From the NCBI RefSeq assembly GCF_030864355.1, contig NC_083396.1, forward strand, positions 2,108,001-2,172,000: a stretch of 64,000 bases of DNA, read 5' to 3'. The position numbers and the translations under genes are program-made. This DNA is from Cutaneotrichosporon cavernicola. Taxonomy: Eukaryota; Basidiomycota; Tremellomycetes; Trichosporonales; Trichosporonaceae. This document shows, piece after piece, positions 25,208 through 38,214 of this stretch; within the stretch, counting starts at the first letter, position 1; each line of letters opens with the position of its first letter. The notes under the pieces were generated by a model. That model had not been told where the DNA came from. It ran no database searches and worked only from the letters and a program-made list of their open reading frames with translations.

Positions 25208-28200
25208 TCAATGAGTGTCCTTGAGGGCCATGGCAATGATGAGCTTGTGATAGGGAAGGCTTCAGTGAGCAATCTTCCGGTTGACCACTTACAGGTTAAC
25301 GAGCGCCCACTCCTCCTTCTCGCTGAGGCTGTTGACATACCCGCGAATGCTCATGGTGATGTCGCTCCGCTTCTTCCCGCGGTACTTGGGCTGGGGTGAG
25401 CTGGACACACCCAACCTACTTACAGGAGAGACCTTGTTGACGTAACGAATCACTTCAAGCCGCTGTGGATGCTCTAGGCCCCAGAAGATGGGTAGATACT
25501 GCCGCGGGCACTTGGTAACGTTGAGGCGACGGAGAAGCTGGTCGCCCCCCGACGTGAGAACCTTGAGGACACGCGTGGGTGGCATGGCGGAGAGCGCTTC
25601 GAGGGTCAGCTCCTCAAGGTTGATGTTGGTGAGAAGCTCTGTAACCTCCTCGACCTCGGAGCTAAGGGCCGATGCAGTCTTATTGTGACCGTTACTCGAC
25701 TCAGCCATGTTTTCCGAGCTGACAGATCCAGACTCGGAGGCCTCATTGGTTCCGGGCAGTTCCTGCTTGTGCGTGGTTGTAGCGCCGATCACGCCACACA
25801 CGGCGACGTCGTCCTTGGGGATGGACATGGAATCCTGCGCCGGTGAAGGGAAGTTCCAGTTCTCGCGCCGGAAGTGGGGCCCGCGGAAGTTTGGTCGGTG
25901 ATGAGTGACCTTGATCCACTTGGAGCCAAGTTTGGTGTTGTCCATGTTTGTGATCGCAACGTTGGCTGTTGTTAGGGTTTGGAACCACGGTTGACTCACC
26001 GTCCTCGGCGAACGCGAACTTGACGAAGCCGAACCCCCGCGAGCGCCCCAAAGGGTCACGCATGATCCGGGTAGACTTAATGGGACCAAAACGAGCGAAG
26101 ACGTCGTGCAGGAACGTGGCACTGATATCAGGTTCGAGTTCCTGCAAGTTAGATTCTCGCCAGTGATTGTTCAGCCTACCCGGATAATGAGGTTGCACGG
26201 GTCGATAGAGCCAAAGGGAATGGGGCCCGCCTCCGGCATGGACTTGAAGTGGCGCTGGTTGGGACCAACGTGTTGCAGAACTTGACCGTCGCTGGCAACT
26301 AAACCACCGTCAACCTTGTACCACTGAGACTTGGGACCGGGTCCCTTGTGGTTCTTGAATCCCCCGCTGTTGCGGCGTAGGGGGACTGTCTCCCATGGCG
26401 GCGACGGCAGTGGGACACCACCACTGAACTTGTGGTGGTTAGCCCACGGGACCGGCGCAAAACCAGGAGAAACCGACTGGTCCTCGAACTGGCGTCCGCC
26501 GAACATGCTGGGCGGCGGGCGACCAGTGTTTCCTCGCCGCCACGATCCATTTCGGTGGCTTGAGGCCTTACCACTGGCGAGGCCGTCTGCTTGCGAATCT
26601 GTGTCAGTAGGCCGCGGGTCAGGGCGTGGAGGAAGTGGGTGCGTGGCTGGCGACGGCGGAGTTGGAGGCAGCGATACGACAGCAGGCTGCTGCGTCGCCG
26701 AAAGCTGTTCCACAGACTGCTGGTTAGGCCGGATTTTCATCGCGGGGTGCGACAACATTGGTGGCCCGTCCATGAGTAGGGTTGGCGGGGGCGGTGGCAT
26801 GGAGAACATGGGAGGAGCCACGGCGTGCTGAGTCTGTCCAGCAACTGCCAAATTCTGCTCCGGGACAACTGGAGGCGCCATCAGAGGAGGCTGTGCCTGC
26901 ATTTGCATGGTGATGTTGTCGGGCATTGGCGTCGGCATGAGGTTGGGAGGAGGGGGACAATCCGGGGAGAAGGTAGGAGGCTGCCAAGGACCTCCCATCA
27001 TCCCCATAGGCGGCTGCCATGGAGACCCGTTAGGTTCGAATGGCTGCTGCCACGACGCTGGAGGGAGATCCCAAGGCCGGGGTGGCCAAGGTGTGCCCTT
27101 GGGAATGAAGGTCAGGTCCTTGACGACCGAACTAGTGTCAGCGGTTTCCTCTGCCTGTCTGACGCACACTTTCAGTTCCCGGAGGAAGCCAGTCGCGTTG
27201 GTGTCGCTCTCAAACTTGGCAGCCTCATCCTCGTGCCAGAAGTCAATAATGGCCTTCCAGGGTATCGTGCTCTTGGCCGGCCCGTCCATCTCGAAGCTGA
27301 CGGAGACGGTCTTGATCGATCCCCATGAGCGGGCACAGTCCCAAATGTCCCCTTCGAGGGGCCGGTTGATAGCGGCTTCCTCATTGGCGGGTCGCACGAT
27401 GCGCGGTGCGACGTTGGTGAGTGGCATACCCGCGCGCTGGCCCGGCCAAGGCGAGATGACCATCCTAAGTTGGCCAAGGAGATACGGGTGCGTCTCAAGA
27501 ATGGCCAGGGCCTTCTCCGCTGCAATCGTCAGCAACATCGCTGGTCGACCCACCCTGCAAGCGTCCCCGGAAGGTGACCTGTCCTGAATGTAAGCACGAG
27601 AACATCAGTCTCGACCTACCATGCTTCGGCATCCAAGAATAGTAGTCGTCAGGATAGATTCGGTGGACGGGGTGCACTGCTGGCATAAGCGAGAGTGAGG
27701 TCGGCTCAACACCCTGGCGCTTGAGAATCTCGTAAATCTCCTCCTCAGTGCCCTCGTGACTATCATGAGCAATGCTGCTGATGAAGAGGGTCGTGTGCGG
27801 CTGGTGGTGAGCGTAATCGACCACGTTGGCCTACGAGGTAAGGCTGAGGGCGGGCAGACGCGCCGAAGACTGGCGGCCCAACATTCATGTGCGGGGGCGG
27901 AGGAAGTGCCATTGGGTGGGAGAAGGGCGAAGAGTGCATGGCCATGTTGTTGGTAGGCATTGGCGGCGATCCCACCCCCAAGATGACGGTTGGCATCGGA
28001 GGGGAACCGATGGGCTCGAACCCGAGCGCAGAGGGAGGAGGGCCAGCAGGGCCATCAGTGGGGCTGTAAAGCTTAAAGGGAGAGCCATGGAGACCTGGGG
28101 GAAACATGGGTCCGTTCCACGGCGGAAGAGGAGCCATCCCTAGCATGGGCGGCGACATGGCCAGGTGTGGCGGGAGCCCCTCAACGGGAGGAATGGGGCC

Positions 28201-28434
28201 CATGGGAACAAACGGGGGCGGAGGGCAGTGCATGGTCTGAGGGTGATGCGCAAGATGAGGAGGGGGAAGGAAGTGGTGCATGGGTGGTGGCGAGAACATG
28301 GTACCGTGAGGGGTAATGGGAGGGGGGTAGGTCTCAAGGACGGACGAGGTTTCACTGCGCTCACTGCCGCCACCCGAGGAAGGATGAGGCGGGGCAGTGG
28401 GAATGAAGGCGGGGAGAGGGTCGTGGTTGTTCAT
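25208..28434 (-). CDS. multi-RRM RNA-binding protein, 994 aa
   Basis: A probable post-transcriptional regulator. Eight exons: 28434-27835, 27800-27620, 27583-27554, 27519-26180, 26141-26000, 25965-25424, 25390-25293, 25259-25208. All seven introns are 33-38 nt and phases close to 994 codons plus TGA. The first 200 residues are Pro/Met/His-rich and disordered. RRM1 (about 203-295) is split by a 30-nt exon: TLFISSI as RNP2 and GQVTFRGRL as RNP1. A degenerate second RRM follows (about 320-395, AIIDFWHEDEAAKFES). A long proline-rich linker leads to RRM3 (about 712-790) with NLIIR and SRGFGFVKF. The C-terminal 150 residues form a conserved-looking helical region ending ALVNLLPYHKLIIAMALKD. I cannot match it to a named yeast gene. 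Confidence 0.85.
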
Positions 28435-28901
28435 GTCGGCTTGTGGAGAATGTTGATGTGACTGGGAGAGGAGTCAGCAGCGTAAGGAGGAGATGGAACA
28501 TACAGTCTGATAGTGGAGGGAAGGGTGTTGAGCGGAATGCTAGGATGCGAGTGTGCGAGTGGTAGGAGAGATATTTATCACACAAATAGGTTGGCAGGTG
28601 TCATGTAGGTCGGTCGAGTTTGAGAGTGGGATAGGAATGAGGAGGAGGATAGGGTCCCGAAGCTAGAGGAGATGAGATGAGGTGTAAGAGTTTTATTGCA
28701 ATGTTCTCTGTTGAAAGAGTTTGCTGTTGTGAAGAAGGAAGGCGATGAGTAAAAGGGAAAGAGGTAGAGAGAGTGTGAGAGAGACAAATGTTAGTACAGA
28801 GTGACCTTGCTGCAGTGCTTGGTTAAGGGCATGAGGGTTAATCTATAGGTGGCTGTGGTGGAGGTAAAGGTTTAGTGCACGGACCCCTTGGTTTCACACA
28901 G

Positions 28902-28928
28902 CGACGACGACGACGACGACGACGACGA
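28902..28928. repeat. CGA trinucleotide microsatellite
   Basis: Eight to nine perfect CGA units in a row, in non-coding sequence upstream of the RRM gene. Confidence 0.85.
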
Positions 28929-30149
28929 ATGAGGTGTTGAGGGCGCATCAGTTGAAATCAGGCTGTCGCGTGGATGTACAGTCCATAGCCCTCCCTCAAA
29001 TATCCTATATCCCTATAACGCCACAACGCCACATTCAGTTGAATCGCCACCCATTCCACAACTAGACTCAAACACCCTCTACCCCTTTGACCTTTAACTC
29101 GAGCACTGACTGACCACTAGCCTCGTTTCGCAGCCTTTGGACAAGAGTTCCCTCCGGGGCCGCAAGGCAACCTCATCAAGACGTCATCCCCGATTAGACT
29201 CACCCATTTCACCCTCGAGCCTCGAGCAGAATCCGCCTCAGCAGAGGTCCTTCGCTTTCGGGTGAGTGTTGAATGCGACGTGACCCTAGCACGTGCTCGG
29301 CGCCTAATCGTGCCGTCAATTCGTCAAGGGATGAGGGAGCTGGTCATGTTGATGGCGGTACATCCACCTGCATTGAATTGGTCAACATGGCCACGTGCAC
29401 CTGGTTGACGGTTGTCTTAGACTTCCTCTTAATGTTTTTATTCACCCAGCTGCCCGTATCTCCCTTGACTCCTCCCAGAATGGCGGAGGCCAGCCATCTA
29501 TCTCCGGCCCTCACACTCGTCATCCCGTCCGCACCGGACGGTTGTTGATCACGTGACCTATAGATAGTACGCTGCTGTAAGGGACGGGGCATCTCCTCTC
29601 CAGTGATCTGTTCTGCCGCTCACTCTGTTCTGCCGCTCACTCTGTTGGGCCTACCTACATGGGCTGTTGTCATGAAACATATGAGGTTGTAAGTAATTTT
29701 TGCAACCTCAGATTAGGTAGTCAACTACCCTACAACGCAATAGACACCTTCTGTGGTGTTGTAAGGTAGTCATTCTGTAGGCGTCATGGGTCGTTGAGAC
29801 TACCTAAACTCGGGCTACAAAATATGGTTAGGTGATCATAGGTGCGGCTTCGATGGTACCTTGATTTCGGGGGAGGAGGTGCGGACACAGGCACGATGGC
29901 AACGTACAGTTCAGAGGTAGAGTCACGTCCGTTAGCTGTGCTGCGCCAATGCCACAGAGCTTACGTTCACTTTGGCCCAGTACGAGTTGTTTCGCGCAGC
30001 GAGGCTGGGGGATCCTTGATCCGTTGTAGACAGTGGGCAAGTCGGCTATGCATTTTAAGGGGTCGATTAAATATATGGAATGGAGTCGCGCCGCATTGAA
30101 TTAGACTGGTTAGCATGTCTTGGGCTTACCAGGCTGGCTAGGCAGGGCT

Positions 30150-30212
30150 GGACCCGCTGGACCCGTTGGACCCGCTGGACCCGCTGGACCCGCTGGACCC
30201 GCTGGACCCCTT
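30150..30212. repeat. 9-bp minisatellite, unit GGACCCGCT
   Basis: Seven units in tandem, the second with one C-to-T change and the last degenerate (GGACCCCTT). The complement encodes a Gly-Pro-Ala collagen-like repeat in one frame. Confidence 0.9.
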
Positions 30213-30571
30213 GGCCTTTGGCTTTGATGTGCTCTATGTTCTCCATGTTCTTCACCCCTTACTCTAATCAATAAGAAACATATCCAATTTAAATCATAAC
30301 AATTGATCGACATTAGCCTGTTTGTGACATTGACCCTTAAGACCCTGAAGGCGAAGACTGGTGCTGCTATGACCAGCAAAGTGGGATCTGTACCTTTATA
30401 TGTAAACCCTGAGATTGAAGCAATAAGACGTACCCTTGAGCCCGTTGTAATCGTTAAGAATAGCCACTTAAACCTACATCGGAGGCGTCATGCCGTACTT
30501 TCCCTCACCCCCTCTGGCTCTGCCCTTTTGGCTCTTTTGCCCTACTAGGGCTTGGATGTGACCAACTGGTG

Positions 30572-30640
30572 CCTACTGAGCCTACTGAGCCTACTGAGCC
30601 TACTAAGCCTGCTGAGCCTGCTGAGCCTGCTGGACCTGCT
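30572..30640. repeat. 9-bp minisatellite, unit CCTACTGAG to CCTGCTGGA
   Basis: Seven or more units that drift along the array from CCTACTGAG to CCTGCTGAG to CCTGCTGGA. One frame reads Glu-Pro-Thr then Glu-Pro-Ala. The final units approach the unit of the array at 30150. Confidence 0.9.
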
Positions 30641-30815
30641 GTCACAAGCAAGTCAAGGCTCTATACACTGTATGGCGCTCAGCTCGCCTGTGCCTTCTCA
30701 CTCAATATCTTCCGCAATCTCTCGATCTCTCAACCTCTCTACAACCTAACCTCATTCTACATCCTCCTAATCTATTGCAGCCCCTCTACTCTACGGCTAC
30801 GGCCGACCCTCAACC

Positions 30816-32966
30816 ATGCCCCCATTAAACCGCTACCTCGGCCTCGTCTTCATCATCGCCATCGTTGTCACCCTTCATTTTCTCTTCTTCAGTCCCTCGC
30901 CCCTTGACTTGAGCGTCATTATTCCAGCCGGATCACGAACAAGGCCACCTCCCAACTATAACCCGGGCTTGGCACCAGGCCATGGTTCACCACAAGCGGT
31001 CAGCCTCGGGCAACCAGTTGCAGCAATGACACACCACCCTCTGCAGACCCTCAACGACGACTTGCTCCCAAACGACCTAGAGTTTGACGAACGGGGTCTC
31101 TTGACCTTTGATTCGGACAAGCACAACGGTCATCCTGTCGAGTTGCTCATTGAGCGTGCCAAACTCATAGTGGCCGCGATGGAAGAGCGCATATCCAAGG
31201 TTGACTCTATCCAGGCCGCCGTCGCAGACTACAAGGCCGCGTATGGCATGGTACCTCCACGTGGCTTTGACGCTTGGTGAGGCGCGTCGCAAGACTAAAC
31301 TGACAATTCAGGTTCAAGTACACGCAGGAGACCAAGGCTGTCTCGGCCTCATCATTGCTGTCCATGGCACAAAAGCCGTTTGTTCAGTACCTTTCGCTCT
31401 CTGGGCCCGAGCTGAGGAAGCGCATCGACACTGAGGCTACCAACGAGTTAATGTTCTCATTCACATTTGTGCCAAACGGAGAAGGCGACATGGGTACCGA
31501 GTGTGATAGCGAGCCGGGCTGGTTCCCTGAAGACTACTCAAAGCGAGGGCGTGGCCGTGTCAAGGTCAATGGCGCATCTGCATGGAAGTTTCGCTGCAAG
31601 TGAGCTCGTCAGCACTTCATAAGCTAATGCCCAGCAACACGCTCTCCCTCCTCCTCCCCGTGCTCAAGCACCTCCCGGACGAGTTCTTCACCATGAGTCC
31701 GCCTGTGACCATGCTGTTCCACACCGACGATGGTCCACGAGGGCAAGTTCAGTGAGTCTCCTTCCCTGAGATCGAATTGGACACAGACTCACACACCGTA
31801 GCCACGGCTTCCAAACTCGTGCGGAAAGCATGGGTAAGGTGTTCAAGACTTGGTCGCCGCAGCAGCTCGAGGCGGCGGAGAATGCCATGCGCTGGACGTC
31901 AGGCTGGCAGTGGACGTGCCCGGATGACAGTCCCCTGAAGCGCTCCGAGGTCGACATTGTGCTCAACGACATGCCACTGCACCAGACGGCAGTGAACCGC
32001 AAGGACTTTGTGGCCGATTACAACATGGCCATGGACGTTTGCTACAACCCCAACCTGCGTGATCTACAATCTGCCGCGCTGCTTGACATGCGCTTTTCCA
32101 ACGTCCCACTCGCGCCGTACGTGTCACAGTGCCGTACGCTGCGCAGCTCGGACATCGTCGCCGTCCCTCTTGACGGTGCGTGGGATGAACCGCAGATCAT
32201 CCCGTGGACCGAAAAGAAGCCGATGGTGTTCTGGCGCGGCTCTGCGACCGGGCTTTACCACGACCTCAAGTTTCCCTGGCAAAAGTCGCAGCGAGAGCGG
32301 TTACACACCTTTGCCAACAACATGTCAGACATAACGGTGCCGGTGCTCGTTGACTCTGACGGTGACGCCAAGACCGCCCACTTCCGCGTCAAGGACATGA
32401 GTACCAAGTGGTTTGATATTGGGCTGGCTGGTGGGCCAGTACAGTGCAACGATAAGGACGGCTCGTGCGAACGCCTTGACAAGGCTTTCAAGTGGCGCAC
32501 GTACGTGAACAAGGAGGAGAGCGTGGCAAACAAGTTTGTTGTCGACGTCGACGGCAACGCGTGGAGTTCGCGCTTCCGCCGGCTCCTGGCCTCGAACAAT
32601 GTCGTCATGAAGGCGAGCATGTACCCCGAGTGGCTCTCACAACTACTCGTCCCGTGGTACCATTATGTACCGGTGCGGGCAGACTATTCGGACATTTAGT
32701 GAGTGCACTCGCTAACAGTGACGCGAGAACCGCGGGCTGACCGCAGCGACATTATGGCTTTCTTCGATGGCGCACCAGACAGGTCAACCAAAGGACGTGA
32801 CGACCTGGCCGAAGAGATTGCCAAGAATGCGCTGCACCTCACCAAGACGCGGTGGCGCGATCAGGACATGGCGTCGTTCATGCTCCTCATGATGCTCGAG
32901 TACTGGCGGATGCTGCATGACGACCGCGAGGCCGGCTCGTTCCGGCTGGGGAGGACTCCGGTTTGA
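30816..32966 (+). CDS. CAP10-like glycosyltransferase, family GT90
   Basis: A probable Golgi glycosyltransferase of the CAP10/DUF821 family; in Cryptococcus relatives act in capsule and glycolipid or O-glycan xylosylation, but the donor and acceptor here cannot be told. Five exons: 30816-31276, 31312-31599, 31635-31751, 31802-32698, 32747-32966, giving 660 residues. Type II membrane layout: a single hydrophobic anchor at residues 7-25 (YLGLVFIIAIVVTLHFLFF), then a Pro/Gly stem and a lumenal catalytic region. Family marks: VFWRGSATG with following basic residues, VDVDGNAWSSRFRRLLASNN (the conserved Asp-Gly-x-x-x-S-x-R core), YPEWLSQLLVPWYHYVPV and the late YSDIYDIMAFF. The start ATG precedes the anchor directly. 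Confidence 0.92.
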
Positions 32967-33219
32967 AACGATGTGATTGTGGGCTAGCGTAAGGACTGTT
33001 CGGGTAATCGGTTTCTTCCATTAGTGTCTTACTTGTATGCATGATAGTATCCCAGTAAGATGACAGCCAGTCTGGCCAGTCTACGACGACTACAACAAGA
33101 CTGGTAGGTCTGGGCGGCGTAGCGGCGTGCCTGGTGGTAATGCTAGGTGGAGGTGCACCACGTCGTGGACGTGAACCTTGCCCTTGTTGCAACAACAACA
33201 TACTCACTCGTCACTCACA

Positions 33220-34703
33220 ATGGACCCAATCCGCATCTCATACAACACACTCCGCACAAACCCATCCTCACTCAAGGACGCCATCCAAGCCGGCCTAGGC
33301 TCACAGTCGGGAGCGCTCGGCGTGGTTCTTATCCAAGGTATGCCTTGTCTTGTCTGGTCCTTCCTCCCCTCTCACGTCCTTGTCATTCAAGTTAACACCA
33401 GACCTTCCCCCATCTTATACCTCCCTCCGTACTCGTCTCCTCAACCAAGCTCCAATCCTCGCCTCACTCCCATCCTATGAGAAGAGGCGGCTAGAGTCAC
33501 CAGAAACCACATACTCCTTCGGCTGGTCCCATGGCAAGGAGGTCATGAACGGGGTACGTCGGTCTCCGGTCTCCGGTCTCCTCCACGCCTCCTTCCCACT
33601 TCTCCTCTATCCTCCCCCGTCCCCCCCCCCCCGTCCACCCCCCACCCCCCCCCCCCTTCCCTCCACCCCCCTCTTCCCCCTTCTCATCTCTCCCCTCACC
33701 CTCCCTCTTCCTCCCTCCTCCTCCCACCAGCCAACCCCTCCTCCTATTCCTCCGCCCCGACTAACAACAGCAACCAGACACAGCCAAGGGTAGCTACTAC
33801 GCCAACCCGCTCGTCGACACCCCAGCCGTCAGTGAAGACAAGAAGAATGCGTATCCCGAATACTACGCCGGCAACATCTGGCCTGACGTGGCGGAGTTGC
33901 AGGACTTTGAGGGGGCGTTCAAGGCGTGCGTCCACTCGTGTCTCGTACTGATTTTCAGGTTAGGTGGCTTCGTCGCCGAGGTCGGGTTCGCGTTGGCGGA
34001 AGCGTGTGATGCTGTCGGGTTCTGTATGTCCGATTCAGATGGAGCTGACCCAAGCCCCGGGAGTTGCCCCCCTCATCAAGGAGAGCCAGAGTAATAAGGC
34101 CCGCCTGCTGCATTACTTTCCGTCGCCGGCTGGGAGTCGGGCTGATGACGCGTGCGGGACGCATATTGACCATTCGCTGTTGACGGGGTTGTGTGAGTGG
34201 CCGCATCTTCCTGATCACCACCTTATGATCAGATATGCTTGCCAAATGATATCTGACGCTAGGCTCTGCAGTCTACCTCCAACCCCGGGATGGCGGGCTC
34301 GTCGCCGTTCCCCCGCCCTCCCCCAATGCCGGACTCTGGATCTATCCTCGCGAGAGTAAGGAGGCTGTCAAGGTCCAGATTCCGCCTGACTGCTTGGGTA
34401 GGTCTTTAGCTATGACTGTGCTACCAGCTGACAGAAGCGTTCCAGACCGGCGAGGCACTCGAGGTCCTCTCTGACGGCCGACTGGCCGCCACGCCGCACT
34501 ATGTCAGTGGCGGGACTGGGAGCGACGACGTTAGTCGCGAGACGTTTGCCTTCTTCCTCCAGTTCGTCCAGCTGGTTTGCCACGAGGAAGCTGACGCCAG
34601 ACCAGACGTCGACGACGTGATCGGCACCGACGGCGAGACGTTTGGCCAGTTCACCAAGCGCGTGCTCGAGCGACACTACGCCGACGGCACGGCCACCATA
34701 TAA
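33220..34703 (+). CDS. 2-oxoglutarate/Fe(II)-dependent dioxygenase, isopenicillin-N-synthase-like
   Basis: Oxidises an unknown small molecule using Fe(II), O2 and probably 2-oxoglutarate. Seven exons: 33220-33337, 33402-33553, 33771-33925, 33959-34023, 34055-34192, 34272-34397, 34438-34703, giving 339 residues, normal for the family. Iron ligands are visible: His and Asp in GTHIDHSLLTG (about residues 199 and 201) and the distal His in AATPHYVSGG (about 271). The DTAKGSYYANP phrase is typical of the N-terminal DIOX_N-like region. The usual downstream Arg-x-Ser is not obvious after the distal His (next is SRETFAFFLQF, where SRETFAF may serve). Intron 2 (33554-33770) is a 217-nt tract packed with cytosine runs, far longer than its neighbours. 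No clustered biosynthetic genes nearby. Confidence 0.88.
33600..33680. repeat. poly-C / CT-rich tract in an intron
   Basis: Several runs of 8-13 cytosines in intron 2 of the dioxygenase gene. Prone to sequencing error and length variation. Confidence 0.85.
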
Positions 34704-34776
34704 CGCAGATATCCGAGACAGACATGCATATGCGTTGTTGTTGTAGAATTTACTGCTTTCCTATTCCCTTCTCCCT

Positions 34777-37775
34777 CTAGTCCTCGCTCACGTCGCCAAG
34801 CTCAAACATGCCAAGGCGGTCGATCTTGGCGCCCTCGGCAGCCTGCTGGATCTTCTTGACTATCTGCGGGTATGCGCCGAGGTACCTGAGGCCCTTGTCG
34901 AGCGCAGCGAGACCCTCGCGCACGAGGTCGGCGTTGACGCAGGCCAGCGGGTCCTCAGCCGAGTTGGGGTCCGTCGGGTCGATGAGACGAAGGTGGACGA
35001 GGTTGCCCTCGCGCTGGTCTACGTTGGCGACGAGCTTGCGCCCGATCGTGAGGTCACCGAAACGGCGCCATGCCTCGCCACCGTACTCGCTGTCCCGGGG
35101 AGGGAGCTTGACAAACGACAGCCGCGCCTCCTTTGCCTGCCCTGGCAGGTTCTTGAACTTTTGGTCCAGAGGACGGATGCGCGAGAAGGGCATAGTCTCC
35201 TCGTTTCCGTAGTCGATAAAGTAGACGTGGGCCTCCTTCTTCATCCCCGACGCACGCTTCACGCGCGCACGGTACCACGTGTTGTCCTCGGAGAACTTTG
35301 CCGAGACGAGCTCGCCCGTCTTGGGCGTCCAGCCGGCCGGCGCGGCGTTGGACTGGTTCCGGTGGTGCAGGCCAAAGTCAGACATGAGGCGCTCGAGGGC
35401 CGCCATGTTGGTCTCGTCCAGCTCCTGGTACGAGAAGGTGAAGGGGTCACTTTCGCGAACGCTCGACACGCAGACGTCGAGGTACTGAGGCGGGAGTGCG
35501 CTGCCGGTGTCGACCGTTGGCGCGACCTCCTGCTCGTCATCAAAGTCGGCCCAGATCTGGTGTCAGTGACGGTGGAGTTATGCATTCAGATTACTTACGT
35601 TCTTGCGCTCGTTCTTGGCGGCCTCCTCAGCGGCAAGCAGCTCACCGCCAAAGGGCAGGTTGCGCGCGCTCGGCTCGTGCACTGTAGCGAGACCATTACG
35701 CACGAGATCAACGGCAACGTTGTTGTTCCCGATGAACATGCCTCCAATGAATCCGCCCTGCTTATCCGTGCTGTCAAACGTGACTTCGACATCACGCTGC
35801 AGAGCGCGGGAGGCAAAGCGGTGTGCCTCGTTGCCATATGGCTCGCTCTTCTCGTTGGGGTTACGAGCAGTGCGCGGCGCACGGATACCAGCGAGCACGA
35901 ACGTGATTTTGGCGCTCTCCTTGGGAAGGAGGAGCTTGAAGCGGCTGCCTGCCGAGACAAAGTCAACGACGGCGTTGTGCTTGCCATGGCGCTTCCACGA
36001 GGGAAGGAACTGCGCCGCGCGCGAGTTGTTCTCGCTCGCATCCACAATACGGGGGAGTGACACCTCCTTAGGCGAGTGCAGCCCCTTGGTCTCGGCGGCG
36101 GCGGCCTGCTCGGCCAGTACGAGCTTGTCGTACTCCATGCTGCGGTCCTCGTCGTCGCGGCGGTGCCTTAACACGGTCGCAAGGCCTTTTTCGATGAGCT
36201 GCTCCGAGACATTGTTCTGGTTCCCGCCATACTTGATGGTGACGCACTCGCGCTCTTCGTACTCGCCGTCCTTGGGCTTGACGTAGTCGATGTGCACGTT
36301 GACAACCTTGCCAACAAGGCGCTTGCGGAGGAACTCCTTGGCCTCGGCGGCGTAGTACGAGTTCTTGGCGTCGGCACCGCGCGGTCCGCGCACCGAGGCG
36401 AGCTGCACACGGCGGTCCTTGGTCGGCGAGTCGCCCTTGGCGACGATGCTCAGCTGGTCAGGCCCCCAGATCCGGACGACGGTGGCCTCGAAGGACTGCC
36501 CCTTAGTCGTGGAGCTGGCAACAGCCGCGCCAGCGCCGTTCGCGGCCTTGGTGGCGCCGTATCCCTCCCACAGTCCCACGCGGCGCTCCTTGGCAGACTT
36601 TTCAGCGGCGCGGAGCTTCTCGAGGCCGCCGTACGGCGCGAGGATGCCTGCATGCCACTACTGTCAGCTCGATCAAGTTGGGTGAGCTCACGTCGATGAC
36701 CTTGGCAAGACCGGCAGAGCTGAGGAACTCTGCAATGTTGCCATTGGGGTGGATACTGAAGTCAGTTACGAGTGCCATTGGCCATTGCTACAACTCACGC
36801 CTGGCCGATGATGAAGCTAGCGCCCTGCACGGGCGCGGGAAGGCCGCCACCCTCGGTGGTTTGGAACGGTGCCGAGTTGAGGGACACGGGAGCGGAGAGA
36901 AGGCGGACCTTGATGTGGCGCTGGAGGATTCGAGCCTCGGTGAAGAACTTGGCTTCCTCACCCCACGGCTCGGCTGCCTGTAGCTCACCGTCGCGCGTAA
37001 TGCTGGCGCGAGGGCTCTTGGCACCGGCAATGACGAGGTTGATGATCTGGTGGTGGTTCTCGTCCAACATCAGACGCACACGGAGCTGCGTGCCGTCGCG
37101 GACCTGCTCGACGATGGCGTCGATCTCGCCGGCGTGCTCGGCAATGAAGGCGTGCGGGTCGGAGGGCATCGAGAACGCAACAGTGAGCTGGTCAGGTTGT
37201 GCGGCCCACAGCCCACGGTTCTCGGCCTGAGCCCGACCCTCAGCCTCCTTGAGTGCCTCAGGCGCGTTGTCGCGTGCCTTTGCCCACCCGTTCTCGACCA
37301 CCAGCGTAGCGACATCCTGTGGCGGCTTGCCTGGCCCTGGTGGGGCAGAAAGGACCGTGGCAAACTCGCCGCCGGAGGGGAGGGTGTGCGTGACGGTGAA
37401 CGCGACCTCCTTGCCAACCAGGTGGGAGCAGAGGAACTCGCGGGCGGGGAAGGCAAAGGGCTCGTCATCACGCGACGCCGTGCCGACGCGCGGGGCTGTT
37501 GTGCCGGCCAAGTGGAGGACGCTGGATTAGTGCTGGGGGAGGGGAAACTTACCGCTCCTTAGTGGCTTGACCACGGGCGGGTGCCTCCTTCGGACGCACG
37601 ATCACCGTGTCGCCGGAGAGCACGGCTGGGGGTTAGCATGGGTGACCGGGCTAGACTTGGAGGGATGCCTTAGAAGACGGATCTGGGCTATGGTACTCAC
37701 ACTTTACGATCTGTCTGTCAGCTAGAGTTACTGATCAACTGGCTGATTCCTGGTACTCACCGCGCGTGTAGACAT
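34777..37775 (-). CDS. SND1: Tudor staphylococcal nuclease homologue (SND1/Tudor-SN)
   Basis: A multifunctional RNA-binding protein of the p100 family, linked in eukaryotes to RNA decay, stress granules and transcription. Seven exons: 37775-37761, 37710-37701, 37625-37553, 37521-36799, 36755-36692, 36657-35599, 35556-34777, giving 907 residues, the usual size. Four tandem SN-like OB folds start with SVLSGDTVIV; later boundaries are seen at WHAGILAPYGGLEKLRAAEK and ATVVRIWGPDQLSIV. A Tudor domain with YFIDYGNEE (about residue 759) lies inside the fifth SN fold, as in the family. The second exon is only 10 nt. As in other eukaryotes, I infer that catalytic nuclease residues are only partly kept. 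The start ATG begins directly before the first SN fold. Confidence 0.94.
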
Positions 37776-38214
37776 ATTGATGGAATGACCGGTATGGATG
37801 AGAGTGTTGTTGCAACGTTCCGAGTAGTTGCAGTCAAACTAGCAACTGGGCAGATGGTCAATGGCAATGGTCGAGTGACACGCGACACACTCAGGCACCC
37901 GTACTTTGTGGCCCGGCGGCTATTAGCGGATTAGCATTGAACCGGGATCAATTAAGGAAGAGCCAAATAGATTATCAGTTGAGAGAGATGGAGTGGTGGG
38001 GGTGGAGGTGGAGGGAGGTGCAGGTGGAGGTCGCGATCGAGTCGTCGTTCATCGACTGTCGCACGCCATTGACGCAACGACAATCACTTGACATCTTTAC
38101 CTTTGCATTTTTCCTCGTCATCTTCCTCTACACGCTAAACAGTGCATCCCCATATACATCCCCAACGGGGCTCACAATCTCTTCCCGTCCCACGCAAAGA
38201 CACTACACTCCGTA
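37776..38214. other. divergent promoter region, SND1 / DUG3
   Basis: About 440 bp between the two divergent starts, with a purine-rich GGTGGAGG-type stretch near 37990-38030. No defined regulatory site. Confidence 0.5.

Larger units (their letters stand above)
28435..30815. other. intergenic, 2.4 kb, with repeat arrays
   Basis: No gene supported. It holds the 5' flank of the RRM gene, a CGA trinucleotide run, two 9-bp tandem arrays and A/T-richer sequence between them. Could include a decayed mobile element, but no terminal repeats or transposase/RT motifs are visible. Confidence 0.5.
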